Assembly (NCBI RefSeq): GCF_019977735.1
Contig: NZ_AP025022.1
Span: 17,720-81,719 of the forward strand
Length of the DNA stretch: 64,000 bases
Direction of reading: 5' to 3'
From: Calothrix sp. PCC 7716
GTDB taxonomy: Bacteria; Cyanobacteriota; Cyanobacteriia; Cyanobacteriales; Nostocaceae
A program made the translations under genes and the position numbers. Shown piece after piece: positions 54,155-64,000 of this stretch. How positions within the stretch are numbered: position 1 is the stretch's first letter; each line of letters begins with the position of its first letter. Under the pieces are notes generated by a model. That model was given only the letters and a program-made list of their open reading frames with translations, made no database searches and was not told where the DNA came from.

Positions 54155-57100
54155 ATGACTGAATATGTATCACAAGATATTGACCTTTTAGATTTCTTAC
54201 GTACCAAACTAGGAGATTTAAGTGGTTTTGCCACACTAGCTAATGAACTAATACAAAATGCTGAAGATGCTGGAGCTAGTGAAATAAACTTCTATGTTAA
54301 TAATGATTCTTTAACAATCATTAATAATAGCCAATTTAGTGAAGATGACTTTGAGAGGATGCGAAAAATTGCTGGTGGTGACAGGCGTGGAGATGAATGG
54401 ACTATAGGTAAATTTGGGATTGGTTTTACATCTGTTTATCAAATTACAGACCGACCTGAGCTTATTTCTTCGGGAAAACACTGGATATTCCGACCAGAAG
54501 AACCAGCCGAACGACGTATAGAAAAACAAGTATCCACGATGCCATTAAAAGGAACTACGTTTTTACTACCTTGGGCAAAAAATAATAGCTCGACTCGTCA
54601 AAAACTCCAATTACCTACAATTACCGATAAGTCAATTGATGAATTTGTTAAGGAAGTCAAAGCAGCATTACCAAAAGCATTTCTGTTTTTAAACAATTTG
54701 CATACAATTACTTTAGATAGTGTAAATACATCTGTTAAGGTTATCAGAGAAAAACATAATAATAACTATATTGTAATCAAAACTATTGATAATATTAAAG
54801 ATACTACAGAACAACAAGGATGGCATTTACTAGAGGGAGATATTACACGCGAAACAGGTGATAATATTCCAGCTAAACGCAAGACAAGCGTAATAGTCGC
54901 TATTCCAAAAGAAGACCAAAATCTTCAAGGACTCTTCTATACGTATTTACCAACTCAGCAGCAAACTGGTTTTGGCTTTCATATTAATGCTGACTTTTTC
55001 CCTTCGTCAGACCGTAAGAGAATTTCATTCCTTGATAATGATTATAAAAGTCATTGGAATTATCTTGCATGGCATACAGCGATTATTGCATTTGCCAATA
55101 ATCTTGATTCCCTTAAATACAAATTAAGTCCTTGCTACTTATGGAAAATTTTATCTCAAGTTATAAAAATAAATTATGAATCTCAATATATTAGAATAGA
55201 TTCCTCTTTTTGGAAATATTTTAAGGATGAATTAGGTAAAACTCCTTTGATATGGACAACTAATCAACAATGGTGCAAACCAGAAGAAGCATTTTTACTT
55301 AAGGATTTTCAACAGGAAAGTGATTATTTACCTGTTTTAGAAGAAATGGGTTTATCTATTGTTCATCCAGATTTAAATGTCTATTCATCTTTACTAAGCA
55401 GTGAAGATGTTGGTGTTCATATTCTTGATGCTTCAAAATTAGCGGATTTTCTTATTCGTCGTAAACTGAATCGTTCAATTTCTATAGAAGATGCTCCTCA
55501 ATGGATTAGAAGTGAAGATAATCGAGATATGTTGGGTTCTGAACTAGATATTCTCTTAAAACGCTTCAAGTATGTCAACTCCATAAAAGATAAAATCGCT
55601 CAATGTGCAATCGCGCTAGGACATGATGGTAAGCTTCATCCTATTAATAAACTTTATTGCTGTGAATTGCCAAGTATTCTTCAGCTATTTAGTGATTTAA
55701 AAGGTCATGACTATATATTTTTAGCTAATCACAATCCACTTCCAATAAAAAAAATCATTCAAGATTATCATCTAACTAAAGACTATACTGCCGATGCCGT
55801 AATTAAGTTATTAGAAAGTATACCTTTATCTACTCTACAAGTTCAATTAAAAAAACAAAATATATTACCTCGTCTTTTTCAATTATTAGACGATAATTAT
55901 GAATTATTTAGTCAAGAAAATATCAGAGAACGTTTGTGTAAATTACCCATTTTCCCATCAGGTGAGCAATTATTACCATTGACTGGTCTATTAGTTCCAA
56001 GCTCTTTCAATGACCCACTACACATAGCATCTTTAGTTGACCTAGAAGCGATAGGTGGGCATCGAGAATTTTTAATCATTTTAGGAGCAAAAGAACTCAC
56101 ACTCTTGAATTATGTATGTGAGCAAGTTCCATTAGCACTAAAACAAAAGCTTGACCCACAAGCAAAACGAAAATTAATTGATTTCTTAGCTAGTCGTCTC
56201 GATGAGTTTTGTAATGATGATGTTGCCAAGTCTAAACTAGCTAAGTGTTCATTAATTGAATGTAAAGATAGAGAGTTTCGCGTACCGAGCGAGGTTTATT
56301 TCGATAAACCAGAAGTAAAAAAAATATTTGGAAATGAATATCCTATCGCTTATGTACCTGATAATAACAAAACACTTATCAACAAATTATTCCAATGGTT
56401 AGGAGTTGAAAATAAGCCACGAACTTCTCATCTGCTTACAAAAATAAAAAAAATAGTACAACAACCCCCAATTCAAGAAAATCGCCAGAAAATCAAAGAA
56501 ATTTTTCTCCATATTAATCAACGCTGGAGTAAAGAACATCAAAATTTAAGCTCAGATTTACAGGGATTAAAAACAATTCCTTGGCTACCAGTAAAAAATA
56601 ATAAAAATGAGAAAGATATATGGTACTCAGCTAATGATATTTTTACAGATGAGAAAAGTGATTTATTTTTTACGCAAGCAAAGTTTCTTGATATTCCTTC
56701 AAACGCAGAACTTAATTCTTACTTTCTTAAGTTCTTGGGTATAAGAAAGCAACCAAATAATGAGCAAGTTATCAATCACTTGCTAACTTGCTCTGATAAA
56801 GGAACTGGAATTAACTATGAAGTTTATAGATTTTTACGAGAACATATTAATGAGATAGATAGTACAAGTTTAAATAAATTAAGAGAAGAGAAAAGTATTT
56901 ACTTAGGAAAGAAAGGTTATGTTTATCCCTATCAAGTTTTTTGGAATAATGTTCGCTTTCAACCCTATAGATTTTATCTAAATTCAAAGCTACGTCCTTG
57001 CGAAGCATTATTTAGTTTACTAAATGTTCATGAATCTCCAGATTCACGAGATGCAATTTCTGTTTTAGGAGAAATTAGTGATGAATACACCCGTCAAAAG

Positions 57101-58465
57101 CAAAATTTATCTGAAGCAGACCGTGAGATTATAATAGAGTGCTGGGACATTCTAGCAAAAGGATTAGAAAATAAAGAGATTAATCAAGCGGATGTAACAA
57201 ACAAATTATCTAATAAGCGAGTAGTATTAACGGATAAAAATATTTTAAAAATGCCTCATGAAGCTTTTTTCAAAGACCGTCCAAATTTAGCTGATATGTT
57301 TCCAAGTCTTCAAGACAGTTTATTAACTAAATTAAAGTTTAAAAATCAATACAATGCGCTTAAAGCTGCTGGAGTATGTCCTTTAAGCCGAGTTGTAACA
57401 ATTGACTTGATTAATAAAGATAGTTTGCAACCAATAGCTAACGATGATTTGTGTTCAAAAATTAGAGACAGGAAACATTTAATTAAGCGAGTTGTTATTG
57501 AAACCCACTTAGTTGATAATTTCTTAAATCATTTTTATATTTTTCAATCTCAAATAATCGAACTTCGTTATCGCCTTAATTTAAGTTCAGAAGAACAAAC
57601 TGAGGAAGTATTAACCTATTTAGAAACAACTGGTAATCAATTTAACTTATATTATCGCCTCCAAAATAATGAAATTCCTTGGGCGCATATAGCCAGAGAA
57701 ATTGCTTATGCACTTGACTTAGATGCGGAAACTGGACAAGTTGCTTCCGCACTCAAAGAAGTAATCAGCGCAGAGTCTTATAAAGCAGCTTCTGATATTC
57801 TAGATGCTCTCGGCTTTGCACCAGGGACTGAACCACCAAATACCACAGAATCTTCTCAATCTAATGCTCTCATTACCAAGGCTTCTGAATCAACTGAAAT
57901 TAAAGAGGAGTTAATAGCGATTTCCGACATATCAAAAGCGTCTAACATGGCAAAAACTGACCCAGGTACAAGTGATGAAAAAATAGCACTAGAAATTGGT
58001 AGATGGGCTAAGGAAGAAGCAAAGAAATTTTATCGTAAACAATTTAATTGTGTTCTAAACCATACTAACGAAAATGGATTTTATTTTCTAGGTAATTGTC
58101 AAGGATTATCTGAGATTAAAGTACAAGTTAAAGCAATCACTTTTAACAGACCTAATATTAGGCTAACCATTTCCCAATGGACAGCTATGGTTGAAAATCA
58201 AGATAGCTATGAACTACTTATTATCAGCCATAATGAGCAAAAAATTCAGGAAATTATCCGAATTAGGAAAGCTTGGGAATCACTAGTTTATGCACTATCT
58301 CAATTAAAAACACAACATACTACTTCAGCATCCTATGGTACACAAGATATTGAGGCTTTAATTGGATTCCAACAAAACTCGAATTATAATGGTAATGATG
58401 TACTGTTAAACTGGCATCGGCTCATAACAGTTTTGCCTCAAGAGAATGTAACAAAGCACAGCTAG
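54155..58465 (+). CDS. sacsin-like GHKL ATPase, possible DUF3883-like C terminus
   Basis: This is a 1,436-residue protein. Residues 1-240 hold a GHKL/Hsp90-type ATPase: N box LANELIQNAEDAGASEI (about 28-44) and the ATP-lid motif GKFGIGFTSVY (about 85-95), closest to sacsin and related large bacterial proteins. A very long helical/mixed middle region follows. The last ~130 residues (FYFLGNCQGLSEIKVQVKAI, RLTISQWTAMVENQDSYELL) resemble DUF3883-type nuclease-fold domains. Such large GHKL proteins are often found in defence islands, but no partner gene is visible here. It is alone, with a strong terminator after it. The GGCGCC motif is absent from the whole gene. Confidence 0.8.
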   Translation: MTEYVSQDIDLLDFLRTKLGDLSGFATLANELIQNAEDAGASEINFYVNNDSLTIINNSQFSEDDFERMRKIAGGDRRGDEWTIGKFGIGFTSVYQITDRPELISSGKHWIFRPEEPAERRIEKQVSTMPLKGTTFLLPWAKNNSSTRQKLQLPTITDKSIDEFVKEVKAALPKAFLFLNNLHTITLDSVNTSVKVIREKHNNNYIVIKTIDNIKDTTEQQGWHLLEGDITRETGDNIPAKRKTSVIVAIPKEDQNLQGLFYTYLPTQQQTGFGFHINADFFPSSDRKRISFLDNDYKSHWNYLAWHTAIIAFANNLDSLKYKLSPCYLWKILSQVIKINYESQYIRIDSSFWKYFKDELGKTPLIWTTNQQWCKPEEAFLLKDFQQESDYLPVLEEMGLSIVHPDLNVYSSLLSSEDVGVHILDASKLADFLIRRKLNRSISIEDAPQWIRSEDNRDMLGSELDILLKRFKYVNSIKDKIAQCAIALGHDGKLHPINKLYCCELPSILQLFSDLKGHDYIFLANHNPLPIKKIIQDYHLTKDYTADAVIKLLESIPLSTLQVQLKKQNILPRLFQLLDDNYELFSQENIRERLCKLPIFPSGEQLLPLTGLLVPSSFNDPLHIASLVDLEAIGGHREFLIILGAKELTLLNYVCEQVPLALKQKLDPQAKRKLIDFLASRLDEFCNDDVAKSKLAKCSLIECKDREFRVPSEVYFDKPEVKKIFGNEYPIAYVPDNNKTLINKLFQWLGVENKPRTSHLLTKIKKIVQQPPIQENRQKIKEIFLHINQRWSKEHQNLSSDLQGLKTIPWLPVKNNKNEKDIWYSANDIFTDEKSDLFFTQAKFLDIPSNAELNSYFLKFLGIRKQPNNEQVINHLLTCSDKGTGINYEVYRFLREHINEIDSTSLNKLREEKSIYLGKKGYVYPYQVFWNNVRFQPYRFYLNSKLRPCEALFSLLNVHESPDSRDAISVLGEISDEYTRQKQNLSEADREIIIECWDILAKGLENKEINQADVTNKLSNKRVVLTDKNILKMPHEAFFKDRPNLADMFPSLQDSLLTKLKFKNQYNALKAAGVCPLSRVVTIDLINKDSLQPIANDDLCSKIRDRKHLIKRVVIETHLVDNFLNHFYIFQSQIIELRYRLNLSSEEQTEEVLTYLETTGNQFNLYYRLQNNEIPWAHIAREIAYALDLDAETGQVASALKEVISAESYKAASDILDALGFAPGTEPPNTTESSQSNALITKASESTEIKEELIAISDISKASNMAKTDPGTSDEKIALEIGRWAKEEAKKFYRKQFNCVLNHTNENGFYFLGNCQGLSEIKVQVKAITFNRPNIRLTISQWTAMVENQDSYELLIISHNEQKIQEIIRIRKAWESLVYALSQLKTQHTTSASYGTQDIEALIGFQQNSNYNGNDVLLNWHRLITVLPQENVTKHS

Positions 58466-58494
58466 CTCTTCATAAAAAGGCTTCGCAATAATCA

Positions 58495-58539
58495 AAACGC
58501 CCAAAATCTTTGCAAATTCAATACTTTGGGTGTTTCTTA
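58495..58539 (+). terminator. intrinsic terminator after the sacsin-like gene
   Basis: AAACGCCCAAA (58495-58505) pairs with TTTGGGTGTTT (58525-58535) with one G-T pair, followed by a T-rich run. It lies 30 bp after the stop. Confidence 0.65.
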
Positions 58540-58700
58540 ATTTTGTTCAAAGCCTAAAATAATAAATATCTTAATATAATACGACATGGTACGTATATAA
58601 ACTTTAGACAACTAACAGAAAATATTACCCCATACTATAAGCGCGCGCTCTGGTTCACTATATATATAGACAGCAGGCGCCCTTGAACACAGACGCTCTG

Positions 58701-58728
58701 GTAGAGACGTTACATGTAACGTCTCTAC
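58701..58728. repeat. 28-bp perfect palindrome
   Basis: GTAGAGACGTTACA is followed by its reverse complement. The arms match those of the palindrome at 36576-36605. It lies about 100 bp upstream of the psbA promoter candidate. The 58466-58889 gap contains only this repeat, the terminator and the psbA promoter region. Confidence 0.7.
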
Positions 58729-58802
58729 ACGTGCCGCAATATATACTTATATTGATAAGTAAACCTAATCACTTAGGTAAGAATTACTCACCCTAAGAAG
58801 TA

Positions 58803-58831
58803 TTGTAACAAATTGTAAAGTGTCTTAATAT
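58803..58831 (+). promoter_or_regulatory. candidate psbA promoter
   Basis: TTGTAA (58803-58808), 17 bp, then TAATAT (58826-58831) form a reasonable -35/-10 pair, about 50 bp before the psbA ATG. A small hairpin AGACG/CGTCT (58840-58844 with 58851-58855) follows in the leader. Assignment is by consensus similarity only. Confidence 0.45.
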
Positions 58832-58841
58832 ATGGTTATAG

Positions 58842-59972
<1,131 letters not shown>

Positions 59973-59996
59973 TAACTCATAAAACTGAATAAACCG

Positions 59997-60025
59997 AAAG
60001 CGTCCCTCCAACAGGGGCGCTTTTT
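59997..60025 (+). terminator. intrinsic terminator of psbA
   Basis: AAAGCGTCCCT (59997-60007) pairs with AGGGGCGCTTT (60013-60023) with a G-T pair, and is followed by TT. It lies 24 bp after the psbA stop. Confidence 0.8.
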
Positions 60026-60267
60026 GCTATGAATTTATAAGCAGAACTGGCGGGCTGGAGTAAACCTTTCAACTCATAAAGTACTAAAGTATTTTAAATG
60101 TTTTATTTTATACTAATTATTCTCAAAATTTGATAGTAGCTATATACGGTTATAACAACTAGGAGCAAGAGTTCCAGCTCTCTTATATCTTACGTAAAGC
60201 ATTCCCATTAGTACTTTTTTATTTGTGAGTCCGGCGTATAGTTTTCTTAGTAATGGGGTCATCGTAC

Positions 60268-61681
60268 CTCATATCTTGCACCTGGAAATTTGGATGTCAA
60301 TTCCTTGACTCAGTAGCAAGTCTCTCATCTGTTCGATATGTTGTAAAAGAAGTAACACTACTAAATGGGGAAATATAGTTTGGAATGCAATTTCTGCTGC
60401 TTCACCCCAGTCAGGTAAGTCGCCGTTGGCGCCCGATGTCGATAAATAAGCCCAATGTGCCAAAACATAAGATATCAGGGACAACACTAACCAGCGATAA
60501 ACCCCTAGGAGGGTTCCTTGTCCAAAGCGATGTAATCCAAAACGGTGTTTTGCGGTTTTAAACCAACCCTCTATCTGCCATCTTCGTTTACCCCACCAAG
60601 AAATAGTGCTTGCTTTGAGGGCTTTGGTTGAAATAACAAATCGTTTCTCATACTTACCGTCATGACGCTTAAAATAATACCAGGATATATAGACAGGAAA
60701 TTTTAAACCCTGAAGGTAAAGTTGCTGTCCTCGTTTGTGTAATTGGGCGACACTGCGCCCATCAACTAACTTACGGGTACAAGCTATGCCAGCAATTATG
60801 TGAAATTTTTTCTCTCGAACACCGTGTATAAATTGGATACTGCCGAAGCCTGTATCTACTAAAACCATTACCTCTTTAAAGTGCTTGGTTAATTTTTTAG
60901 GTAAAGATTTAACCATTTTTAATCCTAATCTTGCTGGGGAAGTGGCGCCTTTCCCCCTCCAAACACGGAAGCTCCAGGGTATTCGCCACCGACCAACAAC
61001 TAAGTACACCACAACCAAATGCATACCTCGTTTTCCGTGGTAAACGCTGATTAAGCTTTCAAGCCCCTTAAATTTTCCGGCTTTCTCCAAAGTTGTTAGG
61101 TCAATAATAACTTGTAAAAATGGTTGGCGCCCCAACGAACGCTCAGATAAAATCTCCTTAATAATACGGTTACGGGCAGTGCGAATCACACCTCTAGTTG
61201 ACCAATTATAAACGTTGAGAAATCTGCTTAAGGCGCTAGCTGACTTACTTTTACTGTGTTGAGGTAGAGGATAACCTTGTGCCTCTAAAAACATCCCAAA
61301 CATCGCTTCGAGATTTTCTTGTTGGTAGGTAGAAGGCATCAATGACAGCAAAGTGTAAACTAGATTTTGGGCGTGGGCAAGAATTGAAACCATATTTCTT
61401 GCTTATTCATATAAACTTCAACGCCCTTTTTCTCATGTTTTGGCGCCACAATGCAAATTAAATTCATTATCACTTACTGCTAACAGTATATTTGTATGTA
61501 TTTTTCAATTCAATGGCGCCATTATCAAATGAAAATTCAGCTTTAAAATACGTATTAATATGGTGCCTCGTAGTCAAAAATATGTTCTTTCATACTTAGG
61601 TAATAAAATTATCTTTTGGTTATAGTTTTACCATCTCTAATTGGCTTTATACGGGTTTTTACGTTAGGTGCAAGATATGAG
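60268..61681. mobile_element. insertion sequence with 16-bp inverted ends, IS4-like
   Basis: CTCATATCTTGCACCT at 60268-60283 is the exact reverse complement of 61666-61681. The element is about 1.41 kb and encodes one transposase. The left inverted repeat overlaps the 3' end of that gene, including its stop codon. No clear target-site duplication is visible: the outer flanks differ. The right end abuts the stop codon of the next transposase gene (61682), so the two elements are joined end to end. About 270 bp between 61394 and 61666 is non-coding. Confidence 0.75.
60269..61393 (-). CDS. IS4-superfamily DDE transposase
   Basis: The 374-residue protein has catalytic-type residues Asp98 (QVIIDLTTLEK), Asp180 (VMVLVDTGFG) and Glu275 (RRWQIEGWFKTAKHR), where the last carries the Y/W-x2-R-E-like spacing of IS4/IS701 enzymes. 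There is no frameshift, so it looks active. It lies inside perfect 16-bp inverted ends. The family name is approximate; the cyanobacterial relatives are usually annotated only as transposase. Confidence 0.85.
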   Translation of the reverse strand: MVSILAHAQNLVYTLLSLMPSTYQQENLEAMFGMFLEAQGYPLPQHSKSKSASALSRFLNVYNWSTRGVIRTARNRIIKEILSERSLGRQPFLQVIIDLTTLEKAGKFKGLESLISVYHGKRGMHLVVVYLVVGRWRIPWSFRVWRGKGATSPARLGLKMVKSLPKKLTKHFKEVMVLVDTGFGSIQFIHGVREKKFHIIAGIACTRKLVDGRSVAQLHKRGQQLYLQGLKFPVYISWYYFKRHDGKYEKRFVISTKALKASTISWWGKRRWQIEGWFKTAKHRFGLHRFGQGTLLGVYRWLVLSLISYVLAHWAYLSTSGANGDLPDWGEAAEIAFQTIFPHLVVLLLLQHIEQMRDLLLSQGIDIQISRCKI

Positions 61682-63346
61682 TTAAGAAAGCAAATAGTAT
61701 TTTTGACAAGATGATGGTAAACAACTCAAAATAAAATGGCGTTCTGGTGTTAAATTAAAAATTTGATTAATACCATCTAAAATAAAAATGTGAACTCCTT
61801 GAAAACATTGAAATACCCATCTTAATGTAGGAGATAAGGTTAGCTTTCCTAATTGGTTCTTGATTCCGATTTTGATTCTTTTTAAGCTATTTCTTAGTTC
61901 CCTTTGACCAAGATTATAGACTAGTAAACATAAAGACATTAAAAATAGCATTGTTTCGATTCTTTCAGGGTTTTCAACGAAAAAACTATCAGCAAAAAAT
62001 AAAGGGTCTTTTAGAAATCTAAATCCTCGCTCACAAGACTGTTGATTTTTATATGTTGTAATAATCTCTTCTGGTTTTAATTTTTCGTCGTCATTAACTA
62101 TATTAGTTGCTAAAATAAATCTCCCGGCTTCTCTTCTTCGTATTTCTATCTCTTTTAATTTTTCATGACCTACACCCTCCATTTTATAAATAGTTTTATT
62201 ATCTTTTGATTTACTTTCAGTCAGTTTAACTTCTTTAATTTCAAATAATTTCAAATGTTTGTTAACCCCTTTTAATTTATACCGCGCTTGCTCTGGAGTT
62301 TCAAAATCCTCTTTTTTCAAATCTTTGAGCAACTTTTCAACTTTACCTTTTTCTTTTTTTATCTTTTTATCTAGCTTTTCTAAATCGCTATTTCTTCTTT
62401 TTTGACTTTCTACTATTAGCCAAATTTGTTTAATACCACCATAATTCACTATTTCTTCTTTCCACTTGTATCCGTCTAAATTTTGATATGTTTTTTTTCC
62501 CTTTTTTTCTGTATCTATCTCTTCTATCTCTTCTATCTCCTCTACCTCTTTCATATCCTCTGTATTTACAGACTGAACTAATTCTTGTGCTTTCTTAATC
62601 GTCAGTGGTACTCGACTTATCCATTTTAAATGCTCAATTAATTGGAGATTCTCTTGACTATATAATGCGCTGTCACAAACCATAATACTGTCAAAAACTA
62701 TTTGTTTTTTAAACTCTGTTAAAATTTTCCCAAATACTGCTTTATCTGCTTCATTCCCATCTCCTGCTCTCATTAATAATGGTATATCTCCATCACTACT
62801 CGTGATTAAATCTAAAACACATTGTTTTAAATCTGGTCTGTGGTCACGAGAATATCCTTTAGTTATAAATATTGGTCTTTCTTTATTACTTTCTTCTTGA
62901 TTTTCTTGATTTATTTCGCTTTGATACTTCCCATGTAGATGAAATGATGTTGCATCTAAATGTGAATATTTTGTATCTATTTTAAACTTTTTAATTACTG
63001 ACAATACAATCTCTATAAATAGATTATTTAATCCATATTTATATAAATCATCCATGACTCTTCCGATTTTATCGTCGTTAAGATAATCGCTTTTTACCTC
63101 TTCACCCAACAATATTTCAATTGCTTTATCATCAAAAAACTGCTTAAATAAATATAAAGGTCTTGATACAAATCCTAATCCATTGATTAAAATAGCTTTA
63201 ACCAATATTCCTGCGGCAATCTTTTCACGAGAGTCTACTCCTAATTTTGAATTAATTGTTTCAACTATTCCTATTTCATCAATTAGTCCGGCTACGATTC
63301 CTAGGTGGTCGATATTCTTAATTTTTGCATCTGATGTTGGAGACAT
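61682..63346 (-). CDS. IS1634-type transposase
   Basis: The 554-residue protein begins with the DUF4277-like N-terminal helical domain (IDHLGIVAGLIDEIGIVETI). The DDE catalytic domain has Asp131 (SHLDATSFHLHG), Asp225 (MVCDSALYS) and Glu at about 440 (NQQSCERGFRFLKDP), as in IS1634/IS4-group enzymes. A charged insert with a low-complexity EEIEEIEEID run sits near 270. The frame is intact. Its stop codon touches the inverted repeat of the neighbouring element, so its last residues and its own right-hand terminus may have been altered by that insertion. Confidence 0.87.
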   Translation of the reverse strand: MSPTSDAKIKNIDHLGIVAGLIDEIGIVETINSKLGVDSREKIAAGILVKAILINGLGFVSRPLYLFKQFFDDKAIEILLGEEVKSDYLNDDKIGRVMDDLYKYGLNNLFIEIVLSVIKKFKIDTKYSHLDATSFHLHGKYQSEINQENQEESNKERPIFITKGYSRDHRPDLKQCVLDLITSSDGDIPLLMRAGDGNEADKAVFGKILTEFKKQIVFDSIMVCDSALYSQENLQLIEHLKWISRVPLTIKKAQELVQSVNTEDMKEVEEIEEIEEIDTEKKGKKTYQNLDGYKWKEEIVNYGGIKQIWLIVESQKRRNSDLEKLDKKIKKEKGKVEKLLKDLKKEDFETPEQARYKLKGVNKHLKLFEIKEVKLTESKSKDNKTIYKMEGVGHEKLKEIEIRRREAGRFILATNIVNDDEKLKPEEIITTYKNQQSCERGFRFLKDPLFFADSFFVENPERIETMLFLMSLCLLVYNLGQRELRNSLKRIKIGIKNQLGKLTLSPTLRWVFQCFQGVHIFILDGINQIFNLTPERHFILSCLPSSCQKYYLLS

Positions 63347-64000
63347 TTTTTACCTCTAAAATATTTTTGAGTTTTTTTGATTGTCTCACAAGTGTCCAGG
63401 CGCGCGTAAAGCAGACTAATAACTTATGTTTAGTTTTATAAAAAGCTCAAAATCAAGTATTCATAAGCTATTTAACCTATTAATTAGTTAGTAATATAAG
63501 TTTATTTATTAATATTTAATTACTAATATTTTGCATTTGTCAAATTTAATGTCATAATTTTAACTGCGTACAAGCCAAATTAAGTTTCAATACGTGTGTC
63601 AAATAAAATACACAGTCAATCGAGATGGTATCGATTCAATTTTCTGTTTTTGCAGTGCAGCTTCACACTACACAGACGCTATGCAAACACTTTTTGCTCA
63701 TTATTTAAAACACTTCCATTACATAAGCTCCTTAAGAGTAGGCGCCACCAGTAATTATTTTTAGAAAATAGCGTTTTACGTAACATTACTATACTTGCAT
63801 ATAAAATTTATTGTTAACTATACTTAGTAGTTATTTTTTTATTACTGTTATATTTGTGCGCTTTTATTTTCTTTTTACGAGTTTTCCGGTTAGACGAAAA
63901 ATATAAGCTTACTTGAACTATGTCAGTATTTATATTTACTCATAGCAGTCAGTACATATGTAGTATTTGATGCGACATTCTGAAGTGCGGAATGTGGGAT
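63347..64000. other. AT-rich intergenic region to window end
   Basis: In this 654-bp stretch with high AT content I find no ORF, RNA gene or repeat of note. It contains one GCGCGC near 63402 and one GGCGCC near 63741. The left part should contain the promoter and the left terminal repeat of the IS1634-type element, whose outer end I cannot place. Confidence 0.35.

Overview
The window looks like chromosomal DNA of a filamentous, probably heterocyst-forming cyanobacterium (Nostocales; Calothrix/Rivularia-like) with low GC. The evidence is a complete psbA gene, the CHASE2 / CHAT / two-partner-secretion gene set typical of that order, cyanobacterial plasmid replication genes, and a strongly over-represented palindrome, GGCGCC (about 80 copies by eye), while the usual cyanobacterial HIP1 octamer GCGATCGC was seen only once. 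No genus can be fixed from sequence alone.

Layout. (1) 1-3.3 kb: a metacaspase-type peptidase and a membrane protein whose tails share a short Gly/Asn/Gln-rich motif. A small MITE-like insertion separates the membrane gene from a start-less reading frame at the window edge. (2) 3.6-9 kb: a graveyard of mobile DNA, with a frameshifted and an intact tyrosine recombinase, an intact antitoxin beside a frameshifted RelE/ParE toxin, GTCTACAC repeats and a truncated plasmid replication gene. (3) 9.8-13.1 kb: a two-gene unit encoding a coiled-coil DNA-binding-type protein and a 911-residue fusion of a Cas4/RecB-like nuclease, a DEDD-type exonuclease and an IS66-type transposase. (4) 13.4-18 kb: signalling genes (degenerate histidine kinase, NarL-type regulator, CHASE2 histidine kinase), a small exported protein and a DUF928 protein, followed by a convergent TPR-CHAT protease-like gene. 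(5) 21.1-25.3 kb: two coiled-coil proteins, a DUF697-like membrane protein and a large dynamin-like GTPase. (6) 25.5-36.5 kb: two filamentous-haemagglutinin exoproteins, three related small exported proteins made by duplication, and one TpsB outer-membrane transporter.

(7) 36.9-52.1 kb: a Rpn/DUF2887 nuclease and then what appears to be an integrated plasmid. It has an eight-gene operon starting with a ParM-like actin and a small ParR-like protein and ending with a membrane-anchored P-loop ATPase, then RHH, GIY-YIG-remnant and PIN-domain genes, an HTH-containing replication initiator, a five-copy iteron array and a CyRepA1-type primase/helicase. (8) 52.4-58.5 kb: small hypothetical genes and a 1,436-residue sacsin-like GHKL ATPase. 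(9) 58.9-64 kb: psbA (Glu130, high-light type D1) and two insertion sequences placed end to end.

The strongest candidates for undescribed biology are the caspase/membrane-effector pair joined by a shared motif, the nuclease-exonuclease-transposase fusion with its partner, the dynamin-like GTPase operon, and the actin/ATPase membrane operon of the plasmid-like block. The first ~4 kb and the ~7.5 kb holding the sacsin-like gene contain no GGCGCC at all, which fits recent acquisition.
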